Below, in pieces: positions 8,977 to 17,482 of a stretch of DNA of 64,000 nucleotides (positions are counted from its first letter, which is position 1; each line of letters opens with the position of its first letter). The stretch is from contig CADEGH010000002.1 in assembly GCA_902826835.1 (NCBI GenBank), forward strand, positions 287,342 through 351,341, given 5' to 3'. Position numbers and translations under genes: made by a program. Under the pieces are notes generated by a model. It had not been told where the DNA came from and ran no database searches. It worked only from the letters and a program-made list of their open reading frames with translations. The stretch is from an uncultured bacterium (GTDB lineage: Bacteria > Planctomycetota > GCA-002687715).

Positions 8977-10343
8977 CAGAGCACTCCAAACTGCACGAGC
9001 GCGGCGGTCACGATGAGATTGATCACCCCGAGCGGAAGCAGGACTTTCCAACCGAGGGCCATGAGCTGGTCGTAACGGAAGCGAGGCAAAGTCCAGCGCA
9101 CCCAAATGAACAACCAGCAGAGGACCAAGGTCTTTCCGATGAGCGAGAGCGCCTCGACCACGGCAGCGGAGAGCGCGGCGCCGTTCGGTCCGATGACTCC
9201 GCCCCAAAATAGAAGCACGAGGAGCGAGGTCAGGGCGGGTCCAAAGCCGAACAAAAGCGAGAGCACGAGCCCCTCGTTCTTGCGCGCGTCCTTCCAGCGG
9301 AGGCGGTTCTTTCCGTGCCAGCGGAAGAGGAGCAGACCGACCAGGCCGCCCAGGATTGCCACTGACCAGAGGATCACCCGAACCACCAGGGAGGCGTTCG
9401 CCGGTTGGACGAGCCAATCGTGGTGCAAGAGGTTCCAGGGCAACGGCTGCCATCCCCCGAGGAAGACGGTCGCCATGATGAGGCACTGGACGACGATCGC
9501 CACGTACTCCGCCATGAAGAACAGGGCGAACTTGAAGGCCCCGTATTCGGTGTGGAACCCCGCCACCAATTCGGACTCGGCTTCCGCCAAATCGAAGGGC
9601 GCGCGGTTGGTCTCGGCAAATGCGGCGATGAGGAAGAGCAGGAACCCCACCGGCATCATGAAGACGCCCCATCTCGGCACAAACCCGAGGAAGGTCCCGT
9701 GCTGGGCCATCACCATGCCGGACAAGTCGGTCGTCTCGTAGACGAGGAAGGCGTTGGCGACCGCGAGACCGAAGACGATCTCGTACGAGATCATCGACGC
9801 GCTGGCCCGCAGACCGCCCATCTGGCCGAATTTGTTGTTGCTCGCCCAGCCCGCCAGAGTGACCGCGTAGACCCCGACCGAACTCGCCGCCAAGATCCAC
9901 AGCATCCCGATATTGATGTCGAGCGCTTGGACGCGGAAGGTCGCCCCGTCCGACCAGGCGATCGGGTGGGCGTAGGGAATGACCGCCCCGACGATGAGGG
10001 CGATGAACATGCTCAGCACCGGTGCGAGCACGTAGAGGCCACGCTGCGCATGCCGGGGGACGATCTCCTCCTTCATCGCGAGCTTGATGACGTCGGCGAA
10101 GTTGTGCACGAAGCCGGCGAGGCGAAGCCCGAGGCCGGGCACGAATGCACGCTCCGGACCGGTGCGATCCTGGATGAAGGCCGAACCCTTCCGCTCGAGG
10201 AAGATCATCGGCGGAATCATGTTGAGCACAAAGAACCAGGGGATTCCGGCGGAGATCAAGATCGCGAGGAAGTGTGGGTGGTTTTGGAAACCCGCCACCA
10301 TGACCGCGCCGAAGCCGAGCAGAAAGAGGGCGAGCCACTTCAT
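8976..10343 (-). CDS. nuoH: NADH-quinone oxidoreductase subunit H (extended form)
   Basis: The membrane subunit that, with NuoB and NuoD, forms the quinone-binding cavity. Signatures seen: [21 protein letters not shown], the segment [15 protein letters not shown], the [22 protein letters not shown] loop, and the ending [19 protein letters not shown]. At 455 residues it is about 100 longer than the usual 325-365. The extra length lies before the final WTLPRFRYD helix, as a basic loop ([15 protein letters not shown]) plus additional hydrophobic helices. It overlaps nuoG upstream and nuoI downstream by 3-4 bases. Confidence 0.95.
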   Translation of the reverse strand: MKWLALFLLGFGAVMVAGFQNHPHFLAILISAGIPWFFVLNMIPPMIFLERKGSAFIQDRTGPERAFVPGLGLRLAGFVHNFADVIKLAMKEEIVPRHAQRGLYVLAPVLSMFIALIVGAVIPYAHPIAWSDGATFRVQALDINIGMLWILAASSVGVYAVTLAGWASNNKFGQMGGLRASASMISYEIVFGLAVANAFLVYETTDLSGMVMAQHGTFLGFVPRWGVFMMPVGFLLFLIAAFAETNRAPFDLAEAESELVAGFHTEYGAFKFALFFMAEYVAIVVQCLIMATVFLGGWQPLPWNLLHHDWLVQPANASLVVRVILWSVAILGGLVGLLLFRWHGKNRLRWKDARKNEGLVLSLLFGFGPALTSLLVLLFWGGVIGPNGAALSAAVVEALSLIGKTLVLCWLFIWVRWTLPRFRYDQLMALGWKVLLPLGVINLIVTAALVQFGVL

Positions 10344-11929
10344 CGCTCAGTCACCTCCGCGGGCCGCACCGGGCGAAGGCCGACCTCCGTGATCGACTCC
10401 GGAGAGAGCCCCGCCAATTCGGGAAGCACCAACGCCAGCGAGGCGAAGGCGTCCGCCATCCGCGTCGGAAGGGAGCCGTTTCCGAGGCCAGCGAGAATGG
10501 TCAGGTCGTCGGCCGTGCCGGCTTTCAGGCGCAGCTCTTTGCCCTTGCGCACCCGCTGAACCCGGCCGTCGCAATTCACCCAGTGGCCATCTTTTTCAAT
10601 GAACGAAACGCCGGGCAGAAGGTGCGTCGCAAGCCGGCTCGTCGCGGTTTCGTTCGCGGCGACGACGACGCGAACCGGGATCGTGTCGAGCGCGCGACGA
10701 ATCGCGCCATCCGCATCCAATGCGAGCAGATCCACCCGGTGGATGAGCACCGCCTGGGCGCCAACGAGAGCCGCCGCCACGCTGGTACTCGCCGCCAGCA
10801 TTTCGAGCCACTCGGCCCCCCGGCGATTCGGGTGTTTGTCGGCGCGGATCAGATAGTCGTCGGCGAATCCGTCGGGCCGATCCGGGGAACAGAGCACGGT
10901 CGCCCCTCCCCACTGCTCGGCGCCGAGTCGCTTGAGCAGATGCATCTCCTCGAGGGTGTCCTCGAGGGAGCCGATGATCACGACCCTGCCCGCCGCGTCG
11001 AGGGCGGCTTTGGCATCAGCGATGGCGGTCGCAAGCGACTTCGGAGCGCCGGACACCATGGCCTGCTCGATCCGGTCGTCATTCACCCGGTGGTACTCGG
11101 TGCGGCCGAAGTCACACATCCAGGCCTGATTGACCTCGTTGTTGACACGCGGGCGGAGCCGATAGGCCTTGCCGTTGTAGTCGGTGACGATGTCGTGCCA
11201 GCCGTAGTCGACCTCGACGTTGCAACCCTGGGCGCAGCCGGGGCAAATCGTGGGGGCTTCCTTCAAGAACCACACTCGGGCCTTGAAGCGGAAGTCGCGG
11301 CTCGTGAGGGCGCCCACCGGACAGATGTCGGCGGTGTTCACCGAGTATGGGTTATCGAGAGGAACCCCGGGGAAGGTGGTGATGAAATTGCGATCGCCGC
11401 GATTGGCCATGCGCAACTCACCGGTCTTCGGCACCTCGTCGCAGAAGCGGATGCAGCGGGTGCATTCGACGCAGCGCTCTTGGTCGAGCAGCACCCGGGG
11501 CCCGATTTCGACCCGCTTGTCGTAGTGGACCTTGTCCACGCCGAGCCGCGAGTCGCGCAGATCGTGCTGCATGTAGTACATCTGGAGCCAGCACTCGCCG
11601 GCCTGATCGCAGATCGGGCAGTCGATCGGATGATTGACGAGCAGGAATTCCATCACCGAGGCGCGGTGCTTCTTCACCGCCTCGGTCTCGGTGCGGGCCA
11701 CGAGTCCCTCGGTGCAGGGAGTCGCGCACGAAATCGGGAGGCCGCGGGCCTTGTCGACCTCGACCGCGCACATGCGGCAATTGCCGGCCACACTTAGATG
11801 AGGGTGGTAGCAGAAGCGCGGAATGTCGACGCCGATCTGCGCTGCCGCCTCGATCAGGGGCAGACCCTCTTCGACCTGCAATTCCTGGCCGTTGATCGAA
11901 ACCTTCACCGTCTTCTTCGGTTCGCTCAC
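10340..11929 (-). CDS. nuoG: NADH-quinone oxidoreductase subunit G (short form)
   Basis: The iron-sulfur-rich peripheral subunit, 529 residues. In order it has an N-terminal 2Fe-2S ferredoxin domain ([15 protein letters not shown] ... CATPC, cluster N1b), the His-ligated cluster N5 motif ([15 protein letters not shown]), a 4Fe-4S motif ([11 protein letters not shown] ... CPVGAL, cluster N4), and an N7-type motif (CPGCAQGC ... C). After about residue 280 comes only a reduced molybdopterin-oxidoreductase-like region. Many NuoG proteins exceed 750 residues, so this one lacks most of the large C-terminal domain. It overlaps nuoF upstream and nuoH downstream by 4 bases each. Confidence 0.94.
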   Translation of the reverse strand: MSEPKKTVKVSINGQELQVEEGLPLIEAAAQIGVDIPRFCYHPHLSVAGNCRMCAVEVDKARGLPISCATPCTEGLVARTETEAVKKHRASVMEFLLVNHPIDCPICDQAGECWLQMYYMQHDLRDSRLGVDKVHYDKRVEIGPRVLLDQERCVECTRCIRFCDEVPKTGELRMANRGDRNFITTFPGVPLDNPYSVNTADICPVGALTSRDFRFKARVWFLKEAPTICPGCAQGCNVEVDYGWHDIVTDYNGKAYRLRPRVNNEVNQAWMCDFGRTEYHRVNDDRIEQAMVSGAPKSLATAIADAKAALDAAGRVVIIGSLEDTLEEMHLLKRLGAEQWGGATVLCSPDRPDGFADDYLIRADKHPNRRGAEWLEMLAASTSVAAALVGAQAVLIHRVDLLALDADGAIRRALDTIPVRVVVAANETATSRLATHLLPGVSFIEKDGHWVNCDGRVQRVRKGKELRLKAGTADDLTILAGLGNGSLPTRMADAFASLALVLPELAGLSPESITEVGLRPVRPAEVTER

Positions 11930-13185
11930 GCTGGAACCTCCGCCTTGATGAGGGCCTCGAACTCCGCCCGGAAGTGCGTCAGGAACGAGCGAATCGGCAT
12001 GACCAACGAGTCGGCGAGGAAGCAGATCGTCGCTCCCGACATCTGGCCCGCGATCGAAAGCAAAAGGTCGAGATCGGCCTTCGTGCCCTCACCGTGGCAG
12101 ATCTTCTTGAGGACCCGATGCGCCCAGCCGGTCCCCTCACGGCAGGGCGTGCACTGACCACACGACTCGTGGCTGTAGAAGTGCGCGAGGATCTCGAGCA
12201 GTTCCGGCATTTTCTGGGTGTGATCGATGATGATCATGCCACCGGACCCGAGCAACGAACCCGCGGCCGCCACCGACTCGTAGTCGAGGTTGACGGTCAA
12301 TGCCTTCTCCGCCGGCATCACCGGTACCGAAGAACCGCCGGGAATGATGGCCTTGAGCTCGTAGCCGTCCTGCATCCCTCCGCAGTCCTCGAGGAGGAGC
12401 TTTTGCAGGGGATAGCCGAGGGGAACCTCGTAGTTGCCGGGTCGCTTCACGCGGCCACTCACCGAAATCAACTTGGTGCCGGGGCTCTTCTCGGTGCCGA
12501 ACTGTTTGTAGGCCGCGCCCCCGTTATTGATGATCCAAGGCACGGTGGCCAATGTCTCGACGTTGTTGATGATCGTCGGACACCCGAAGGCACCCTTCAC
12601 CGCGGGGAACGGCGGCTTGACCTTCGGCTCGCCCCGCCCACCCTCGACCGAAGAGATCAATCCGGTCTCTTCACCACAGATGTAGGCGCCCGCTCCTTTG
12701 TGGATCAGGAAGTCGAGATCGAACCCGGATCCGAGGATGTTCTTGCCGAGGTATCCCGCGGCGAAGGCCTCCTCGACCGCTTTCACCATGCGGCGGTAGG
12801 GAAGATCGAATTCCCCGCGGATGTAGAAGAAGGCGATTTTCGCGCGGATCGCGTAGGCGCAAATGATCGCGCCCTCGATCAGCATGTGCGGATCGAATTC
12901 GAGGATCTGGCGGTCCTTGCACGTACCCGGCTCGGACTCGTCGGCGTTGATGCAGAGGTAGATCGGTTTGCCGGTGTTTTGTGGCACGAAGCTCCACTTC
13001 ATGCCCGCCGGGAAACCCGCGCCTCCCCGGCCCCGCACTCCGGAGGCCTTCACTTCGTCGATGACCTGAGCCGGCGAAAGCCCGCCCATCACCTTTTTCA
13101 GGGCGGAATAGCCGCCGCCCGCTTCGTAGGTCGCAAGCAGGTGCGAGTCCTTCTTGCCCCAGTTTCCGGTCAAGACCTTGGTCAT
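11926..13185 (-). CDS. nuoF: NADH-quinone oxidoreductase subunit F (NADH- and FMN-binding)
   Basis: The 51-kDa-type subunit that binds NADH, FMN and cluster N3. Visible motifs: the FMN/NADH-binding GRGGAGFPAGMKWSF, NADESEPGTCKDR, GAGAYICGEETGLISSVEG, and the cluster motif ESCGQCTPCREGT with a distal Cys (GATICFLAD). I chose ATG 13185 (419 residues), which has AGGA upstream; a GTG at 13215 would add ten residues and overlap nuoE by 14 bases, and it has a poorer ribosome site. It ends in an ATGA-type overlap with nuoG. Confidence 0.95.
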   Translation of the reverse strand: MTKVLTGNWGKKDSHLLATYEAGGGYSALKKVMGGLSPAQVIDEVKASGVRGRGGAGFPAGMKWSFVPQNTGKPIYLCINADESEPGTCKDRQILEFDPHMLIEGAIICAYAIRAKIAFFYIRGEFDLPYRRMVKAVEEAFAAGYLGKNILGSGFDLDFLIHKGAGAYICGEETGLISSVEGGRGEPKVKPPFPAVKGAFGCPTIINNVETLATVPWIINNGGAAYKQFGTEKSPGTKLISVSGRVKRPGNYEVPLGYPLQKLLLEDCGGMQDGYELKAIIPGGSSVPVMPAEKALTVNLDYESVAAAGSLLGSGGMIIIDHTQKMPELLEILAHFYSHESCGQCTPCREGTGWAHRVLKKICHGEGTKADLDLLLSIAGQMSGATICFLADSLVMPIRSFLTHFRAEFEALIKAEVPA

Positions 13186-13201
13186 GCTCGTGTCCTGCGC
13201 A

Positions 13202-13693
13202 TCAGACCAGCTCACCGAGGATGCGGTCGGCCTTCTCGGGAGTGAGGTTTTCGTGATAGGCCTCGTTGATCGCCATCATGGGCGCCCACGCGCAGCCCGC
13301 CATGCACTCGACCTCTTCGAACGACCATTTGCCGTCCGCGCTGACTTCGTGCTCTCCGACTCCGATCTTGGCTTTGATGTGTTCGATCAGGGGTGCGGCC
13401 CCCATGATGTGGCAGCAAATGTTGCGGCAGACCTGCACGTGGTGGCGCCCCACCGGCTTCGTGCGGTACATGGTGTAGAAACTCACCACCCCGAGCACCT
13501 TCGAGATCGGCACCCCGCAACGCTTCGCGGCGTAGCGCATGCGATCCTCGGAGATCCACCCGTCCTGCCACTGGATTTCCCAGAGCACATGAAGGAGCGT
13601 CGCGGCCTTCGTCGGATAGCGGCGCTGCAAGTCGTCGATGCGAGCTTCCGCCGCCGCGGCCAGCCCGGAAGACTGATCCACCTTCGTGGTCAT
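13202..13693 (-). CDS. nuoE: NADH-quinone oxidoreductase subunit E (2Fe-2S)
   Basis: The thioredoxin-fold 24-kDa-type subunit, 163 residues, carrying cluster N1a in the NADH module with NuoF and NuoG. The four ligand cysteines are in CRNICC (first and later Cys of the CxxxxC motif) and CMAGCAWAP (CxxxC). The N-terminal part (LQRRYPTKAATLLHVLWEIQ) matches the helical NuoE domain. Start at ATG 13693, overlapping the nuoCD stop (ATGA); the longer upstream frame is shadow sequence from nuoCD. Confidence 0.95.
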   Translation of the reverse strand: MTTKVDQSSGLAAAAEARIDDLQRRYPTKAATLLHVLWEIQWQDGWISEDRMRYAAKRCGVPISKVLGVVSFYTMYRTKPVGRHHVQVCRNICCHIMGAAPLIEHIKAKIGVGEHEVSADGKWSFEEVECMAGCAWAPMMAINEAYHENLTPEKADRILGELV

Positions 13694-15432
13694 CGGTCGA
13701 GTTCTCCGGCAATGACGTTGAGCGTGCCGAGCACCGCCACGGCATCGGGGACCATGCAGCCTTCGATCATGCGACCGAACGCCGAGTACAGGTAGAAACA
13801 CGGAGGTCGGCAACGCACCCGGTAGGGTCGGCCGCTGCCGTCGGAGACGAGGTAGAAGCCCAATTCCCCGTTGGCGCCCTCGGTCGCGCAGTAACTCTCA
13901 CCGGCCGGGACTTTGATCCCGTCGTAGATGATCACGAAGTGATTCATCAGCGCTTCGATATTGCCGTAGACGTGTTCCTTCTTCGGCATCATCACGCGTT
14001 TGTCGTCGGAAAGCACCGGGCCGGAGGGCAACTTGTCGAGGGCCTGCTCGATGATGCGCATCGACTGTTTCATCTCGTCGAAGCGCACCATCAGCCGCGA
14101 CCAGGAATCGCCGTCCGGGCGCGTCGCCACTTCGAAATCGAAAGCCTCGTAGCCGTCGTAGGGCTCGGCCCGACGCAGGTCGTAGGCATACCCGGTCGCC
14201 CGCAGGCAGGGGCCGGTGAATCCGTGCGACAGGGCATCTTCGCGCGAGATGATGCCGATGCCCTTCACGCGGTCGAGGAAGATGCGGTTCTTGGAGATCA
14301 GGCCGAGCACTTCGTTCAGCGCAGTCGGCAATTCCGTGAGGAACGCGCGCACGCGGCCGATGAACTGCGCATCCAAATCGTCGGCCACTCCACCGACCCG
14401 CACGTAGCTCGAAGTGAGACGTGCCCCGCACAAACCCTCGAGGGCCTCGTACGCCTTCTCGCGCATCGCGAAGAGGTACCAGAAGTTCGATAGTGCACCG
14501 AGGTCGACCAAGCAAGCGGCCAAACAGACCAAGTGGTCGATGATCCGCGAGATCTCGGCAATGATGACCCGGATGAACTTCGTGCGCGGCGGCACGTCGA
14601 TACCCATGAGCTTTTCGACCGCGCGGCAATAGGCCACGTTGTTCAACATGGCCGAGCAGTAGTTCAAACGATCCGTGTACGGGATGACCTGCGTCCAGGT
14701 CGAGTTCTCCGAGTGTTTCTCGAAGCCGCGGTGCAAGTAGCCGATTTCCTGCACCGACTTCACGATGATCTCGCCGTCGAGCTTGACGAGCGAGCGCAGC
14801 ACTCCGTGCGTCGCCGGGTGCGCGGGTCCGAGGTTCACCGGAATGAGCTCGGAGAAGCCGCCATCGGCCGGGTTCTCACCGAACTCGCCGAGCTCGTCCA
14901 TCAAGGACTCGTTTTCCTCGTTCAGCCACTGCTGATCCTTGATGTAGTAGTCCTTGCGGAGCGCGTGCCCCTTGAAGGTGTGGATGCAGAGGATGCGCTT
15001 GAGATTCGGGTGCCCGTCGAAGCGCACTCCGAACAGATCGAAGACCTCGCGCTCGGCCCAATTGGCCCCGGCCCACAGGTCGGAAATAGTCGCGACTGAA
15101 CAGTCGGTTTCCGGCACCGACGCTTTGATGCGCAGGCGAGATCCCGTCGAGAGGGACTTCAGGTGGTAGACAACCTGAAACCGGTCCGGCCACGCGCCCA
15201 GGTCGGCCAGAGCTCCCGGATTTTCCGCGCGGGCTTCGAGGATTTTTTGGCCGTCCACGCCGGCCAAGTCGGCGAGGAAGTCGTAACGCTCCGACGATTC
15301 ACCGCGCAGCCAAGCCATGATCGGCCGGACGCCACGCCGATGGATGACCGCCGTCGGTTCGCCACGCAGGTGGGAGGTGGCGAGCACCTCGGATGGGAAG
15401 CGCTCTTGCAGCGCCGCGAGGATTGCACTCAC
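13690..15432 (-). CDS. nuoCD: NADH-quinone oxidoreductase fused subunits C/D
   Basis: A 580-residue fusion. Residues 1-190 are NuoC (30-kDa type, with EREVFDLFGVRFDGHPNLKRIL), and residues about 195-580 are NuoD (49-kDa type, beginning at LGPAHPATHGVLR and including YLHRGFEKHSE, the quinone-cavity segment with the conserved His and Tyr). NuoD ends with the family pattern YSAFGRMIEGCMVPDAVAVLGTLNVIAGELDR, split here only for brevity in the description. Fused nuoCD is known in several phyla including Enterobacteria. The GTG start at 15432 is preceded by GAGGAG; the gap to nuoB is 13 bases. Confidence 0.95.
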   Translation of the reverse strand: MSAILAALQERFPSEVLATSHLRGEPTAVIHRRGVRPIMAWLRGESSERYDFLADLAGVDGQKILEARAENPGALADLGAWPDRFQVVYHLKSLSTGSRLRIKASVPETDCSVATISDLWAGANWAEREVFDLFGVRFDGHPNLKRILCIHTFKGHALRKDYYIKDQQWLNEENESLMDELGEFGENPADGGFSELIPVNLGPAHPATHGVLRSLVKLDGEIIVKSVQEIGYLHRGFEKHSENSTWTQVIPYTDRLNYCSAMLNNVAYCRAVEKLMGIDVPPRTKFIRVIIAEISRIIDHLVCLAACLVDLGALSNFWYLFAMREKAYEALEGLCGARLTSSYVRVGGVADDLDAQFIGRVRAFLTELPTALNEVLGLISKNRIFLDRVKGIGIISREDALSHGFTGPCLRATGYAYDLRRAEPYDGYEAFDFEVATRPDGDSWSRLMVRFDEMKQSMRIIEQALDKLPSGPVLSDDKRVMMPKKEHVYGNIEALMNHFVIIYDGIKVPAGESYCATEGANGELGFYLVSDGSGRPYRVRCRPPCFYLYSAFGRMIEGCMVPDAVAVLGTLNVIAGELDR

Positions 15433-15445
15433 TCCTGTCGACTCC

Positions 15446-15979
15446 TCAGGGCCGCGCGTGGGCCATCTGCGGGATGCGCTGCTGGTCGTGATCGGGCGCG
15501 CGTTCGCGCTGGATCTTCCGCTGCAGGAGCATCAATGCTTCGAAAAAGGCCTCGGGCCTCGGAGGGCATCCCGGCAGGTAGACATCGACCGGGATCACGT
15601 GGTCGATGCCCTGGATCACCGAGTAGTTGTCGTAAAACCCCCCGCTCGAGGCGCACACCCCGAACGCGATCGACCATTTGGGCTCGAGCATCTGGTTCCA
15701 GATGCGCTTCAAGATCGGCCCCATCTTGTGGGTGATCGTGCCGGCGACGACCAGCAAGTCGGCTTGCCTCGGCGAGAAGCGTACGAGTTCGGCGCCGAAG
15801 CGCGACACGTCGTGCACATTCGAGAGCACGCCCATGAACTCGATTCCGCAGCAGGCCGTACCGAAGGGGTAGGGCCAAAGCGAGTTCTCGCGGCCCCAGT
15901 TCGTGAGGCCGTTGGTCATGGCGTCCAGCCGCGTGGCAAAAAAGCCGGGGCGATTGGCGTAGTAGCTCTTCACTCCCAT
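15446..15979 (-). CDS. nuoB: NADH-quinone oxidoreductase subunit B (cluster N2)
   Basis: This 177-residue subunit holds the terminal cluster N2 next to the quinone site. The ligand pattern is present: [11 protein letters not shown] (two adjacent Cys), then [14 protein letters not shown], then [12 protein letters not shown]. The start ATG 15979 overlaps the nuoA end by 10 bases; an upstream in-frame extension lies inside nuoA and is not NuoB-like. The C-terminus is basic and short ([13 protein letters not shown]). Confidence 0.96.
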   Translation of the reverse strand: MGVKSYYANRPGFFATRLDAMTNGLTNWGRENSLWPYPFGTACCGIEFMGVLSNVHDVSRFGAELVRFSPRQADLLVVAGTITHKMGPILKRIWNQMLEPKWSIAFGVCASSGGFYDNYSVIQGIDHVIPVDVYLPGCPPRPEAFFEALMLLQRKIQRERAPDHDQQRIPQMAHARP

Positions 15980-16368
15980 TCGAGCGCTCCGCGGCGAACC
16001 AGGTAGACCAGGCCGACCATGAGCAGGCCCAGGAAAACGAGCATTTGCACGAAGGCGCCCCATCCGAGGGCACCCCCTCCGAGATCCCGATAGGTCACAG
16101 CCCACGGGACCAGGAAGGCGACCTCGATGTCGAAGATCACGAAGAGCACCGCCACGAGGTAGAACTTGGCGGAAAAGCGACGGCGGGCATCGACTTCAGG
16201 CAGGATGCCGCATTCGAAGGACTCAAGCTTGTCAGCGGCGTCTGCCCGCCCTTTGGTCTTGGGGCCGATGGCATGCGCCACGCTCAGGATCAGCACTGGA
16301 ATGAGCAGAGCCAAAAGGGCGACGACGGCGATTGCCCAGTAGGTTTCTGCGGCCAACTCCGAGCCCAT
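15970..16368 (-). CDS. nuoA: NADH-quinone oxidoreductase subunit A
   Basis: The first gene of the nuo operon; a three-helix membrane subunit of 132 residues. NuoA signatures: [27 protein letters not shown] (with the conserved Cys loop that reports on active/deactive state in complex I), [19 protein letters not shown] start it at ATG 16368, which has GGAG six bases upstream; a TTG four codons earlier at 16380 is possible. The operon promoter must lie in the 16369-16555 intergenic region. Confidence 0.94.
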   Translation of the reverse strand: MGSELAAETYWAIAVVALLALLIPVLILSVAHAIGPKTKGRADAADKLESFECGILPEVDARRRFSAKFYLVAVLFVIFDIEVAFLVPWAVTYRDLGGGALGWGAFVQMLVFLGLLMVGLVYLVRRGALEWE

Positions 16369-16539
16369 CGACTGCTCCAACTACTTCCAGGACAACAACT
16401 TACGGCCGCCCGATTCGAATCTGACCCGCGCGGCCGGGCATGTTAGCGGTGCCTGTTCGGGGGAGCAAGGAAAGCCGCAAAGCGGCCTAAATCGAGGTCC
16501 GCCAGTCACTTAAGCGGACTCCAAAAGCGCCGGGGGAAC

Positions 16540-16555
16540 GGGCGATAAGTCGCCC
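16540..16555 (+). promoter_or_regulatory. Perfect stem-loop touching the GTG start of the next gene
   Basis: GGGCGA, loop TAAG, TCGCCC: six perfect base pairs ending on the base just before the GTG at 16556. In the mRNA it would cover the place where a ribosome site should be, and no other Shine-Dalgarno sequence is seen. It may limit initiation or mark a leaderless start. The same 187-base divergent gap also holds GCCGC-AAA-GCGGC (16471-16483) and GTCCGC...GCGGAC (about 16497-16519). Confidence 0.4.
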
Positions 16556-17482
16556 GTGGGTAAGTTCACCTTCCAGTCGCTCTCGCTCGGTGAGGTTGCA
16601 CCTCCGGGCTCGATCTCGGTCGACGGCCTCGTGCCGGGGGCCGAACTCGACCTCAGCCACTGGGCGAAGAACCGGACCCCCGAGGCCTACCGAGCCGACA
16701 CTTCGACCGAGATCGCGCTGCGGTTCGTGGCTAGCCCCGACGCGAAGCTTGTTCGTCAAAAGCTAGTGGTCAATAACCACTTCGACACGGACGGCGCGCT
16801 CGCGATTTGGACCCTGCTCGAGCCGGAGGCCGCTCTTGCGCGCCGCGAGGTGCTGATTGCCGCGGCCGAGGCGGGGGACTTCCAAGAGTGGCCCAAAGAC
16901 CGACGGGGAATCCTGCTCGATGCGGCCATTCAGGCGCTCGGCAACGAGGGCAAGAGCGATCTTTCCGCCTATCGAAGGGTCCTGGGCCAGCTCCCCCGCC
17001 TGATCGACGATCTCCCCCAGCGCCGGGAGCTCTGGGCCCCGGTGGTGCAGCGGCTCGAGCTCGATCTCAAGCGCGTGCAGGAAGGCCGGATCATCAGCTC
17101 GCGCTACGGACGTATTGGAGTCGCCCGTCACGCGCCGGCGGAGTCGGAAATCGCCGGGCCGGTATTGGCTCGGTTGTTCCTGCCCCGCTCCTGGCGCTAC
17201 TTGCTCGCCTTCGAGCAGCCGTCGGGACTATGGCGCTACCGGTACGAACGACCTCGGTACGCGTGGGCAGTGACCGTCCAGCGCGTTCCGCTAGACCCGC
17301 CCGACGCCAAGCAGCTCTGTCAGGCACTCGGTCCCGGATTCCGTCCCTCGTCGGCCCGGCCAGGCGAAACCGCAATCCTGGAATCGACCGAGCCCTTACC
17401 CCTCACGCCCGAAGTGATGTTGGCGAGGCTCGCCCAGGCCGACCCGATCGTCCGCCTGGGCGATCCCGCGCTCACCAAGTGA
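16556..17482 (+). CDS. Conserved protein of unknown function with an NHFDTDG motif
   Basis: The 308-residue cytosolic-looking protein has no signal peptide or membrane segment. Its most telling motif is VVNNHFDTDGALAIWTLLEP near residue 72, with a His-x-Asp-x-Asp arrangement, followed by a long helical middle (residues 90-190) and a C-terminal beta-rich part with LAFEQPSGLWRYRYERP. The motif recalls DHH-type phosphoesterase metal sites and possibly DUF6687-type proteins; I cannot assign it with certainty. GTG 16556 is the only possible start because a stop codon lies 15 codons upstream with no other start between. Its 3' end overlaps the convergent protease gene by 11 bases. Confidence 0.75.
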   Translation: MGKFTFQSLSLGEVAPPGSISVDGLVPGAELDLSHWAKNRTPEAYRADTSTEIALRFVASPDAKLVRQKLVVNNHFDTDGALAIWTLLEPEAALARREVLIAAAEAGDFQEWPKDRRGILLDAAIQALGNEGKSDLSAYRRVLGQLPRLIDDLPQRRELWAPVVQRLELDLKRVQEGRIISSRYGRIGVARHAPAESEIAGPVLARLFLPRSWRYLLAFEQPSGLWRYRYERPRYAWAVTVQRVPLDPPDAKQLCQALGPGFRPSSARPGETAILESTEPLPLTPEVMLARLAQADPIVRLGDPALTK

